NCBI RefSeq assembly: GCF_900604955.1
Contig: NZ_UWPE01000001.1
Coordinates: forward strand, 992,001-1,056,000
Source: Neoactinobaculum massilliense
Lineage (GTDB): Bacteria; Actinomycetota; Actinomycetes; Actinomycetales; Actinomycetaceae
Direction of reading: 5' to 3'
Length of the DNA: 64,000 bases
Each line of letters opens with the position of its first letter. Position 1 is the first letter of the stretch. Below the pieces are notes generated by a model that searched no databases, had not been told where the DNA came from, and was given only the letters and a program-made list of their open reading frames with translations. Made by a program: the position numbers and the translations under genes. Shown in pieces: positions 43,020-50,853 of the stretch.

Positions 43020-43949
43020 TCACGTCTCCGCGCGCCGCGCCGCATCCCGGAGCAACGTCACCACGTGCTCCACGACGTCGTCGCCCCCGGCGGCCGCGCA
43101 CGTCCGGCGGTAAAGAAATACGTTGAACCGCGGCACACCCGGCCCCACCACGGCGAGGCGATGCACGCCCGGCGGATCAGCAGAGGCAATCATGGCGGTA
43201 AGGAAACCAATGCCCGCCCCGGTTTCAATGAGATGTTCGAGATTATCCAGCTGGTTGGTTTCCGAGGCAATGCTCAGCGGCATGCCCGTGCGGGCCGCCA
43301 GATCCTCAAGGGCCTTCCGCTGTAGAAAATCATTCGTGAAGGTGACGAAAGGCGCGGTGACGAGCGCGGGCAGGTCCGCGGCGTCGATTCTGCTGATGCG
43401 CGCCAATGGATCGGTCCCTCGTACCACCAGGTCGAATGGGAAGGAGGCGATACGCTCGGTCGCCACTCCGGGCACCCGAAGCTCCGTTTCCGTGGCAGCC
43501 ACTACGCCCACGTCCAACCGGCCGGCGCGAATCTCCGAGAGCATCAGCTCAGAACCGAACGTCAGGATGGTGACGGGCTCGGCCTCCACAAAGGCATCAA
43601 GCGCATCCATCCGGCCGCCGAAGTAGTAGTTCATAATGATCGGCGGGAGGCCAACGCGAATGCGATGGCTGGCGCGCAGCGCCCCCAGTTCCTGGTCGAG
43701 GGCGTCAAATTCGTCCCGAATAGCCTTGGCCCGGCGGTGTACCAGTTCACCAGCGCGCGTGAGTTCTACCGCGTGTGAAAAACGGCGTCGTACCACTAAT
43801 TCGGCACCCAGCTGGCACTCTAAGCGGCGAATTGCCTGGGACACGGCCGGCTGAGACACGTCAAGAACTCGGGCAGCCTCCGTGAAACTACCCGAGTCCA
43901 CCAGCACCAGGAGGGTCTCCAGATCCCGGTTATTCTTGACGAGAGTCAC
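43020..43949 (-). CDS. LysR-family transcriptional regulator next to the malate genes
   Basis: A 309-residue regulator. The N-terminal helix-turn-helix reads LVLVDSGSFTEAARVLDVSQPAVSQAIRRLE, and the effector-binding part begins at about residue 88 (RIRVGLPPIIMNYYFGG). The GTG start at 43949 is chosen because a GGAGGGG site lies upstream and it clears the malic enzyme stop; a longer frame to 43991 would overlap that gene. Located 23 bases downstream of the malolactic-type gene, it resembles the mleR arrangement and probably senses malate or a related acid. Confidence 0.88.
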   Translation of the reverse strand: MTLVKNNRDLETLLVLVDSGSFTEAARVLDVSQPAVSQAIRRLECQLGAELVVRRRFSHAVELTRAGELVHRRAKAIRDEFDALDQELGALRASHRIRVGLPPIIMNYYFGGRMDALDAFVEAEPVTILTFGSELMLSEIRAGRLDVGVVAATETELRVPGVATERIASFPFDLVVRGTDPLARISRIDAADLPALVTAPFVTFTNDFLQRKALEDLAARTGMPLSIASETNQLDNLEHLIETGAGIGFLTAMIASADPPGVHRLAVVGPGVPRFNVFLYRRTCAAAGGDDVVEHVVTLLRDAARRAET

Positions 43950-43972
43950 GCGGCCCCTCCCAGGGGCGGATG

Positions 43973-45598
43973 CTAGTAGCGCGGATCCCACACCGCCGCG
44001 TCCAGCGCCGCATCAATATCCGGCACCTCAACCCGATTGATTCCTTCCTTGAGTACCTGAACCACCACCGCACGCGCCACGTTGCGCGTGATCGCGGTGA
44101 GCTCCGAGACGGGCGGTAGCACCGCCGCACCCGGCACGCTTGTATCCACCATATCCGCCAGTGCCCGGGCTCCCTCAAGTAGCATGCCGCGACTGACCAC
44201 CTTTGCCACGGGCACCATGGCCCCCAGTGCGATGCCCGGGTACATGAGCGCGTTGTTACCCTGCCCGATGGTGTAGGTAACACCGCGGAATTCCACCGGA
44301 TCCGACGGTGTACCCGTCACCACGGACGCGGTGCCCTTCGACCACGTGATCACATCCGCGGCCTTGGCTTCCGCGAGTTCCGTCGGGTTGGAAATGGGGG
44401 CAATGAACGGGTGGGCGGCATGCTTGCACATCGTGCGTACCACCGTCTCAGTGAACGCACCCGCATCGGTGGAGGTACCCACCAGGGCGGTGGGACGAAC
44501 AGCATCAACCACAGCCGCGAGGTCATGCCGATCCACGCCCTCAAACTCCTCCGGTTTGCGCGCATAGCGCTGCTGGCCCTCGGTGAGGCCCGGCATGCCG
44601 TCAACTACCAATCCGTCCCGATCCACGGCATACACACGCTCGCGCGCCTCCTCCGGGGTCAGGCCGCCAAAGCCCACCATGCCGTCCACGATCTGATCAG
44701 CGATGCCGATGCCCGCGCTGCCAGCGCCGTAGATGAGCACGCGCACATCCTTATATTCCAGCCCGGCCAGGCGGCGGTTCGCTTCGAGGGCACCCAGCAC
44801 GGTCACGCCGGTGCCCTGAATATCGTCATTGAGCGTCATCACAGAATCGCGATACTTTTCCAGGATGGGTGCGGCGGTGGGCCGGCCGAAGTCCTCCCAG
44901 TGCAGCAGCGCCTTCGGCCAGATATCCAGCACCGTCTTGATGAAGGAGTCCACGAAGGAGAAGTAGGCGTCCCCTCGCACACGGCCCCCACGCATGCCCA
45001 TGTAGCGCGGGTCCTCGTTGAGCTCGGCACGGTCCGTCCCAGCGTCAAGCATGACAGGCAGGATCTCATCCGGATTCATGCCGGCGGCCGCCGTGTAGAC
45101 GGCCAACTTGCCGGTGAGAATCTCCGCGCCGTTCACACCCCAGTCACCGATGCCCAAAATGCCCTCGGCGTCCGTCACCACCACCAGGCGAATATCTCGA
45201 TCCTCCGCGAACTGCCGCAGGGACCGCTCCACGTTCTCCGGCTCCCGCACGTTCACGTAGGCCACGCGGCTGCCAAAGTAGTGCTCGTTGTATCCCTGGA
45301 TCGACTGGGCCACCGTGGGGGCATAAACGATCGGCATGTACTCGGTGAGATGCTTCCCCATTGAGTAGAAGTAGAGCCGCGTGTTGGAATCCAGCACGCT
45401 CATAAGGTAGAGCCGCTTGGCCAGCGGCGTGGGTTGGGTGAGGAAGCGCTCGTAGACCATGGCCTCCTGCTGGTCGATGGTGTGGACGGCGGCAGGCAGC
45501 AGCCCGTCAATCCCCAGCTCTTCACGCTCTTCCCTGGTGAACGCGGTTCCCTTGTTCTGCATGGGGTCGGCCAGCACGGCCTTTCCGTTGCGGATCAT
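43973..45598 (-). CDS. mleA: Malolactic enzyme / NAD-malic enzyme
   Basis: A 541-residue enzyme converting malate to lactate and CO2 (malolactic) or to pyruvate and CO2 (malic). The stretch NKGTAFTREEREELGIDGLLP, then TIDQQEAMVYERFL and YMPIVYAPTVA, closely resembles the malolactic enzyme of lactic acid bacteria; VVTDAEGILGIGDWGVNG and LNDDIQGTGVTVLGAL are also present, with a Rossmann loop GAGSAGIGIA. Malic and malolactic enzymes are close homologues, so the reaction is not decided by sequence. ATG 45598 is used because AAAGGA lies seven bases upstream; an earlier ATG (45613) also fits the frame. The gene lies between the transporter and the LysR gene. Confidence 0.9.
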   Translation of the reverse strand: MIRNGKAVLADPMQNKGTAFTREEREELGIDGLLPAAVHTIDQQEAMVYERFLTQPTPLAKRLYLMSVLDSNTRLYFYSMGKHLTEYMPIVYAPTVAQSIQGYNEHYFGSRVAYVNVREPENVERSLRQFAEDRDIRLVVVTDAEGILGIGDWGVNGAEILTGKLAVYTAAAGMNPDEILPVMLDAGTDRAELNEDPRYMGMRGGRVRGDAYFSFVDSFIKTVLDIWPKALLHWEDFGRPTAAPILEKYRDSVMTLNDDIQGTGVTVLGALEANRRLAGLEYKDVRVLIYGAGSAGIGIADQIVDGMVGFGGLTPEEARERVYAVDRDGLVVDGMPGLTEGQQRYARKPEEFEGVDRHDLAAVVDAVRPTALVGTSTDAGAFTETVVRTMCKHAAHPFIAPISNPTELAEAKAADVITWSKGTASVVTGTPSDPVEFRGVTYTIGQGNNALMYPGIALGAMVPVAKVVSRGMLLEGARALADMVDTSVPGAAVLPPVSELTAITRNVARAVVVQVLKEGINRVEVPDIDAALDAAVWDPRY

Positions 45599-45711
45599 GA
45601 TGTGTCCTTTCATTACTGGAGCAAATAGTTGTGTAGTTCTTGTAGGCGCGTCAGCATCAACGTCAGCGAACGACGTCGTAGAAATCGCGCCGGTTTCATA
45701 CGCGCCGTCCT

Positions 45712-47184
45712 CTATACCAGGCCGATCACCTGCCACCAGGAGAGCGCGGCGAGAATCCAGATGATGAGGGTGACCACCGCTACCACCGCGCCCGCACGGA
45801 AGAACTCGCTGGTCTTCAGGTAGCCGGAACCAAAGATCAGGGCGGCAGGGCCGGAGGCGTAATGGGTCATGGCCCCCATGAGCGCGGAGATAGCACCAAG
45901 CATGAGCGCCGCTACCATAGCCGGCACGCCCGCACCCACCATGACGGAGACGAACAGGGCGTACAGGGCCACAATCTGCGCCAGCTCTGAGGCAAATAGA
46001 TAGTGGAGCACCATGTACACGGCCGAGAGAATAATGAGCACCCACACCCACGGCAGGTCACCGACCACGCCAGCGATGGTGTCGCCCAACCACTTAATGA
46101 CACCAAGAGTGTTGAGCTGCCCGGCCATGCCCACGAGAATGGCGAAGAACATGAGCGTGTTCCAGGCGCCCTTGTTGGCCGCAAGATCACCCCAGGCGAG
46201 CACGCGGGTGAGCAGCAAAACGGATACGCCAAGAAATGCGACCGTAGTCGAATTGATGTGAATAAGGGAGCCGAGGGACCACAGCAGCAACATCGCAATG
46301 AATGTGACCAGCATGATCACTTCGCCTCGCTTCATCGCCCCGAGCTGGTGAAGTTCGTTGCGCGCCGACTCGCTGCCACCGGGCATCTTCTTCAAGGTGG
46401 GCGGCACTAGCCGGTAGCAGATAAGCGGCACAAGAATGAGCGCGATGATGCCCGGGACCAGGCCCGCGAGCGCCCACGTGCCCCAGGAGATGTTGATGTC
46501 TTGATCCGCGGCGAGCGCCACCGCCACGGGGCCGCCGGCCATGGCCGTCATGAACATGGCGGAGGTGACCGCGTTGACGTTGTTTGCGGTGGCCGTGAGA
46601 AATGCGCCCAGCCGCTTGCGGGAGGGTTCGCTGGCGGGGGTGGAATCTGCAACCTCGCTGATGGAGGTAATAACCGGGAAGAGGATGCCGCCCAGTCGCG
46701 CGGTATTGGAGGGTGTGGCAGGTGCCAGCACCAGATCTGTGGCCGCCAGTCCGTAGGAGACACCCAGCGAGGAGTTACCCAGCCAGGAGAGGAAAAGGAG
46801 AGCGATACGCCGGCCCAGACCCGTCTTGACGAAGCCCTGCGCGATGAAGAATGCAGCGATAATAAGCCAGATGGAGGAGCTACCGAATCCGGTGAACGCC
46901 TCTGTTCCCGGCGCCATGGTGCCGGTCACCATCGCTACCGTGAGGCCGATGATGGCCACCGCCGCCGTGGGGAGCGGTTGCAGGATCAGAAACAGAATCG
47001 TGGCCACGAAGATCCCGAGCATGTGCATGCCGCGGGGATCTACACCGGCCGGCACGGGGAGGAAGTAAAGCACCAGTCCGATCGCGAGGATCGCCACGGA
47101 GCCGCCCACGTTCTTTCGGAGTTGACGCGCTCTGGCCGCGCGCGCCTGAGGCGTCATTGCCTCAGTGTCAGTTGGAACCGCCAT
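45712..47184 (-). CDS. DASS-family dicarboxylate/Na+ or antiport carrier (SLC13/CitT-like)
   Basis: A 490-residue membrane carrier with 11-14 helices. The N-terminal helix block (VAILAIGLVLYFLPVPAGVDPRGMHML), GLVKTGLGRRIALLF-like segment and the repeat TATANNVNAVTSAMFMTAMAGGP, with APATPSNTARLGGILFPV and ASGPAALIFGSGY, place it with the 2-oxoglutarate/malate and citrate/succinate translocators. ATG 47184 has AAGGA nearby. In series with the malolactic-type gene and LysR, it is very likely the malate importer or malate/lactate exchanger that drives malolactic energy coupling. Confidence 0.92.
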   Translation of the reverse strand: MAVPTDTEAMTPQARAARARQLRKNVGGSVAILAIGLVLYFLPVPAGVDPRGMHMLGIFVATILFLILQPLPTAAVAIIGLTVAMVTGTMAPGTEAFTGFGSSSIWLIIAAFFIAQGFVKTGLGRRIALLFLSWLGNSSLGVSYGLAATDLVLAPATPSNTARLGGILFPVITSISEVADSTPASEPSRKRLGAFLTATANNVNAVTSAMFMTAMAGGPVAVALAADQDINISWGTWALAGLVPGIIALILVPLICYRLVPPTLKKMPGGSESARNELHQLGAMKRGEVIMLVTFIAMLLLWSLGSLIHINSTTVAFLGVSVLLLTRVLAWGDLAANKGAWNTLMFFAILVGMAGQLNTLGVIKWLGDTIAGVVGDLPWVWVLIILSAVYMVLHYLFASELAQIVALYALFVSVMVGAGVPAMVAALMLGAISALMGAMTHYASGPAALIFGSGYLKTSEFFRAGAVVAVVTLIIWILAALSWWQVIGLV

Positions 47185-47500
47185 TGGTTGCCATCCTTAG
47201 GTCGAGAAGAACCGATTGGCTCCAATATGCTGCACACCACATTTTTCAGCAAATAGCCACAGCGAATCGAAGTATAAGCGTTAGTTATATAGACGACGCC
47301 GTGGGGCGCACTCGGTACCCACCGGATACGTACATGACGAGGTCGAGTGGTCGCCTACTAGCGGGACCCGCACCCACGTGGTTGCGATTACATCCGCGGG
47401 TGCCTCCCGAAGACCGCAAGCCTCTCCCCGCCAATACCGTCACGCACTCACGTGGTGAACAGGTACGAAGAATGTCGGTGGGCACCGATAGCATGGCCCC
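47185..47500. other. Divergent region between malate transporter and M13 peptidase genes
   Basis: No gene is supported in these 316 bases. TATAA (47273-47277) and TTATA (47285-47289) form a short inverted repeat around GCGTTAG that could be a LysR half-site pair, and it overlaps an AT-rich -10-like stretch. ACGACGCCGT at 47293-47302 is another copy of the recurring palindrome. The peptidase start has no clear ribosome-binding site. Confidence 0.4.
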
Positions 47501-49489
47501 ATGGCACTGAGTGAACAGATGAACAGGATCCTGGACGGGCGGGATAGCGCCGTTCGCCTACAGGACGATTTTTTCTGCGCCGTCAATGGCACCTGGTTGA
47601 AGAATGCAACCTTCCCAGCAGATCAGTCTCGATTGGGCAGTTTTATTGTGCTCCGCGATGAGGCGGAGGCACATGTGCGCGAGCTGCTGGAGAGCGGAGA
47701 AGCCTCCTCCGCAGCCGCGCAAAAAGCGGTGGATTTCTATCGTTCCTGGATGGATACGGACCGGCTCAATGCGGCGGGTGTGGAGCCGATTCGCGGCCAG
47801 CTCGATGCGGTGCAGGCCGTCTCGACCAAGAATGAGCTGGCGGGACTCGTTGGAAAGCTGTTGCGCGAGGGCGTCTCCACCTTCTTCGGTGTGGACGTGG
47901 ATTCCTCCTTCGATGATCCGGACCGCAATCAGGCCAGTATCTATCAGAGCGGCATCGGGCTCCCCGATGAGGCCTACTATCACAAGCCGGAACACGCGAA
48001 GGTACTCGAGGCCTACAAGCAGTACGTGCCGGACATGCTGGCACTGGCCCTCGGGTTTGATACGACGGAGGCGAGCCGCCAAGCAGACATCATCATTGGG
48101 CTTGAAACCAAGTTCGCTTCCTTCCATACCACGCTCGTGGACCTGCGTAACCCGGTCAAGATGAACAACCCGCGTACTATCGCGCAGCTGGTCGAGGAGA
48201 ACCCCGGCTTTGACTGGACGGGAGCACTCGCCGCGGCGGGCTTTGCGCTGGACGCGGCGGACAGCGTCGTCGTCCTTACCCTGGAAGCCGCGCGCGGCGG
48301 GGCGCAAACCTGGGCAAACACCGCCCTCGAGGACCTCAAGATCTATACCACGTGGCGCATACTCCAGGCTGCGGGCGGTTTCCTCACCGAAGCGATCGAT
48401 AAGCGACGCTTCGATTTCTACGGACGCGTGCTCGAGGGCACCACGGAGCAGCGGGCGCGATGGAAGCGTGGCGTGCAGCTGGTTAATGGTGCGCTTGGTG
48501 AAGCCGTGGGCGAGCTCTACGTATCAAAGTATTTCCCGCCTTCAGCCAAGGCCAAGATGGAACAGCTGGTAGCAGACCTCCTGGAGGCCTACCGCCGCTC
48601 CATTCTGGCACTCGACTGGATGAGCGAGGAAACAAAACAGCAGGCCATTAAAAAGGTGGATTCCTTCAACCCGAAGATCGGCTACCCGGACCACTGGAAG
48701 GACTACTCCGCACTCAGCGTGGGGCCAGATCTCCTTGCGAATGTGCAAGCCACTAACCGCTTCGAGTTCCAGCGCAGCATCGACAAGCTGGGCAAGCCGG
48801 TCGATCGCTCCGAATGGCTCATGAATCCGCAAACCGTCAACGCCTACTACAACCCGCAGTGGAATGAGATCGTCTTCCCCGCGGCCATTCTTCAGTTCCC
48901 ATTCTTTGATCCGGACCGGGATGCGGCGCTCAACTATGGCGGCATCGGTGCGGTCATCGGTCATGAAATCGGACACGGCTTTGATGATCAGGGCTCACAA
49001 TTTGACGCGCGCGGCGCCCTCAATAATTGGTGGACAGACACGGACCGGGCAGAGTTTGAGAAGCGCACCGCTGCCCTGGCCCAGCAGTATGACCAGTTTG
49101 TGCCCAGCCAGTTTGAGGATGCGGAGGACGCCCCGCACGTGAACGGCAAGTTGACGCTCGGTGAAAACATCGGTGACCTGGGCGGGCTCTCGATCGCGCT
49201 CAAGGCCTACGCGATCTCGTTGGAGCGCGAAGGAAAGAAGCTGGAGGACGCGCCCATTATTGACGGGTACACCGGCACGCAGCGCCTCTTCCTCTCCTAC
49301 GCCCGCATCTGGCGTTCGAAGGCGCGCGACGAATGGATGCGCCAGCAAATCGCGTTGGATCCCCACTCCCCCGAGGAATTCCGCGCCAACGGCGTAGTCC
49401 GTAACGTGGATGCCTTCTATGAGGCCTTCGGGGTGAACGCCGGGGACGGGCTCTACCTGGCACCCGAGGAGCGTGTACACATCTGGTAA
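47501..49489 (+). CDS. pepO: M13-family zinc metallopeptidase (PepO/neprilysin-like)
   Basis: A 662-residue oligopeptidase. The zinc motif HEIGH is at residues 488-492, and the third ligand Glu is in ENIGDLGGLSIAL. The substrate-clamp motif NAYYNPQWNEIVFPAAIL is present just before the zinc site. No signal peptide or membrane anchor is seen, so it is cytoplasmic, as for lactococcal PepO. It cleaves short peptides and could process those imported by the peptide ABC system. ATG 47501 is the best start by homology, although the ribosome-binding site is poor. Confidence 0.93.
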   Translation: MALSEQMNRILDGRDSAVRLQDDFFCAVNGTWLKNATFPADQSRLGSFIVLRDEAEAHVRELLESGEASSAAAQKAVDFYRSWMDTDRLNAAGVEPIRGQLDAVQAVSTKNELAGLVGKLLREGVSTFFGVDVDSSFDDPDRNQASIYQSGIGLPDEAYYHKPEHAKVLEAYKQYVPDMLALALGFDTTEASRQADIIIGLETKFASFHTTLVDLRNPVKMNNPRTIAQLVEENPGFDWTGALAAAGFALDAADSVVVLTLEAARGGAQTWANTALEDLKIYTTWRILQAAGGFLTEAIDKRRFDFYGRVLEGTTEQRARWKRGVQLVNGALGEAVGELYVSKYFPPSAKAKMEQLVADLLEAYRRSILALDWMSEETKQQAIKKVDSFNPKIGYPDHWKDYSALSVGPDLLANVQATNRFEFQRSIDKLGKPVDRSEWLMNPQTVNAYYNPQWNEIVFPAAILQFPFFDPDRDAALNYGGIGAVIGHEIGHGFDDQGSQFDARGALNNWWTDTDRAEFEKRTAALAQQYDQFVPSQFEDAEDAPHVNGKLTLGENIGDLGGLSIALKAYAISLEREGKKLEDAPIIDGYTGTQRLFLSYARIWRSKARDEWMRQQIALDPHSPEEFRANGVVRNVDAFYEAFGVNAGDGLYLAPEERVHIW

Positions 49490-49522
49490 CGGCCCGGTGC
49501 GGTACGACGCCGCAGCAGCCAG

Positions 49523-49562
49523 CCCGGTATACGCCATACCCGTGGGTATGGCGCATACCGGG
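49523..49562. terminator. Long hairpin downstream of pepO
   Basis: CCCGGTAT and CGCCATACCC (49523-49541, with one mismatch between the blocks) pair with GGGTATGGCG and ATACCGGG (49544-49562), an 18-bp stem with a 2-base loop. No T-run. It lies 33 bases after the pepO stop and probably ends that transcript. Confidence 0.65.
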
Positions 49563-49607
49563 CGGTCCTCGCCCACAAATTCGTGTGGGCGTATGGGCAC
49601 GTGCATG

Positions 49608-49639
49608 CCTGTGGACCTGTGGACCTGCGGACCTGTGGA
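49608..49639. repeat. Four tandem 8-bp units
   Basis: CCTGTGGA is repeated four times head to tail (one copy CCTGCGGA). It lies 43 bases before the next gene. Such short tandem runs can expand or shrink and may vary spacing in the promoter. Confidence 0.85.
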
Positions 49640-49681
49640 TAGCTTCGGCGGAAAGCAGCGACGATCAGCCACACTGTGGCC

Positions 49682-50629
49682 ATGCACACAGAACCAACAG
49701 ATCAGGATGCCCGTCACCTTGGCTGGCAGATTCCGCTTCTCACGCGGGCGGAGTTCCATCAGCTGGGTTGGTCCCAGCGCGAGATACGGGATCGGGCCGT
49801 GCGCGTGTGGCGCGGCTACTTCGCCTCCCTTGTCGAATGGCGCCGGCTGAGCCCGCCCGCGCGGCACATCGCACAGTGCCGTGCCGCGGCCCAGCAGGCA
49901 CGCGGGCCCTTTGCGTTCAGCCACGGCACCGCCGCAATACTCCACGGTCTCCCGCTACTCCCCGTACCCGAACGGGTCAACGTGATGCTGCCAAGCACAT
50001 CCCAAAAAGGATTTTCCGGCGCGCAGGTACATCGCAGCGTGTGGGATAGGCAGCCCGAACTCATCAACAGTGTGCTACCGGTGGTTTCGCTGGCTGAGAC
50101 CGTGGTGGATTGTGCCCACGCGAGGCGCCTGGCCACGGCACTGACGGTGGCGGATGCGGCTCTTCGCCAGGCCGCATCCCTGCACCCCCATGATCCAGAC
50201 GGTGCGGCGGACACCCTCCACCGGCATATGCGCACACTTCTCAGGGAAAAGCCTCACCGGCCCGGATGCGGTGTGGCGAAAGTGGCACTGGCCGAGGCCA
50301 GCAGATTGGCATCATCCCCGGCCGAATCCGCCGCCAGGGCCGCGATCATTGTGGCTGGGCTTCCCCGCCCCGTTCTTCACTGCCGGCCAGGTCCGGGGTG
50401 GGATTTTCCGCTCGCCTACCCGTCCAGCCGTGTGGGCATAGAAATCCTCACTGATACCGAGGCGCCCAGCGAAGAGGCCGTCGCCGCGGCGAAGGCTCAC
50501 GAGCTCGCGCTGGCGAGCGCGGGCTGGCGGGCCGTCCGCACCCATCCGGCTGAGCTCTACGTGAATCCACGCGCTTTCGTCACGCGCCTCCACGGTGCAC
50601 TCCTGTCCGCACGTACAGCTATCACGTAG
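49682..50629 (+). CDS. AbiEi-antitoxin-like / DUF559-like hypothetical protein
   Basis: A 315-residue protein typical of a large actinobacterial group. The N-terminal domain has the winged-helix pattern LLTRAEFHQLGWSQREIRDRAVRVWRGYFAS seen in AbiEi-type antitoxins, then FAFSHGTAAILHGLPLLPVPERVNV and VVSLAETVVDCAHARRLATALTVADAAL. The C-terminal part (WDFPLAYPSSRVGIEILTDTEAPSEE) sits where a nuclease-like fold is usual, but here the acidic motif is only partly conserved. No AbiEii toxin gene is adjacent. GTG at 49676 is an alternative start. Function unknown. Confidence 0.7.
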   Translation: MHTEPTDQDARHLGWQIPLLTRAEFHQLGWSQREIRDRAVRVWRGYFASLVEWRRLSPPARHIAQCRAAAQQARGPFAFSHGTAAILHGLPLLPVPERVNVMLPSTSQKGFSGAQVHRSVWDRQPELINSVLPVVSLAETVVDCAHARRLATALTVADAALRQAASLHPHDPDGAADTLHRHMRTLLREKPHRPGCGVAKVALAEASRLASSPAESAARAAIIVAGLPRPVLHCRPGPGWDFPLAYPSSRVGIEILTDTEAPSEEAVAAAKAHELALASAGWRAVRTHPAELYVNPRAFVTRLHGALLSARTAIT

Positions 50630-50853
50630 GCTCGCCCTTCACGCATGGACCGGCCGGCCTCTCTCCGTAGAAGAGGCAACCGCCCGATGGCCTATACGCA
50701 CGGACCGGCCCAAAACCGGCGTCGAACAAGCACCCATCCACCCACTAAGCACCCGGAACCCCGTTTCTCGGCCCCGGCTAGACTGTCCAGGAGCGCGGGT
50801 GGTCCGCGCGGACGGATCGGCGCATCGATCCCATGCGACTTGAAAGGATGCAC

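Noticed and set aside
49632-49642. DnaA box in CTGTGGATAG
   Set aside because: One isolated near-match; no cluster, AT-rich unwinding region or dnaA/dnaN neighbourhood.
49682-50629. Complete AbiE toxin-antitoxin system
   Set aside because: No nucleotidyltransferase toxin gene adjoins the AbiEi-like protein.
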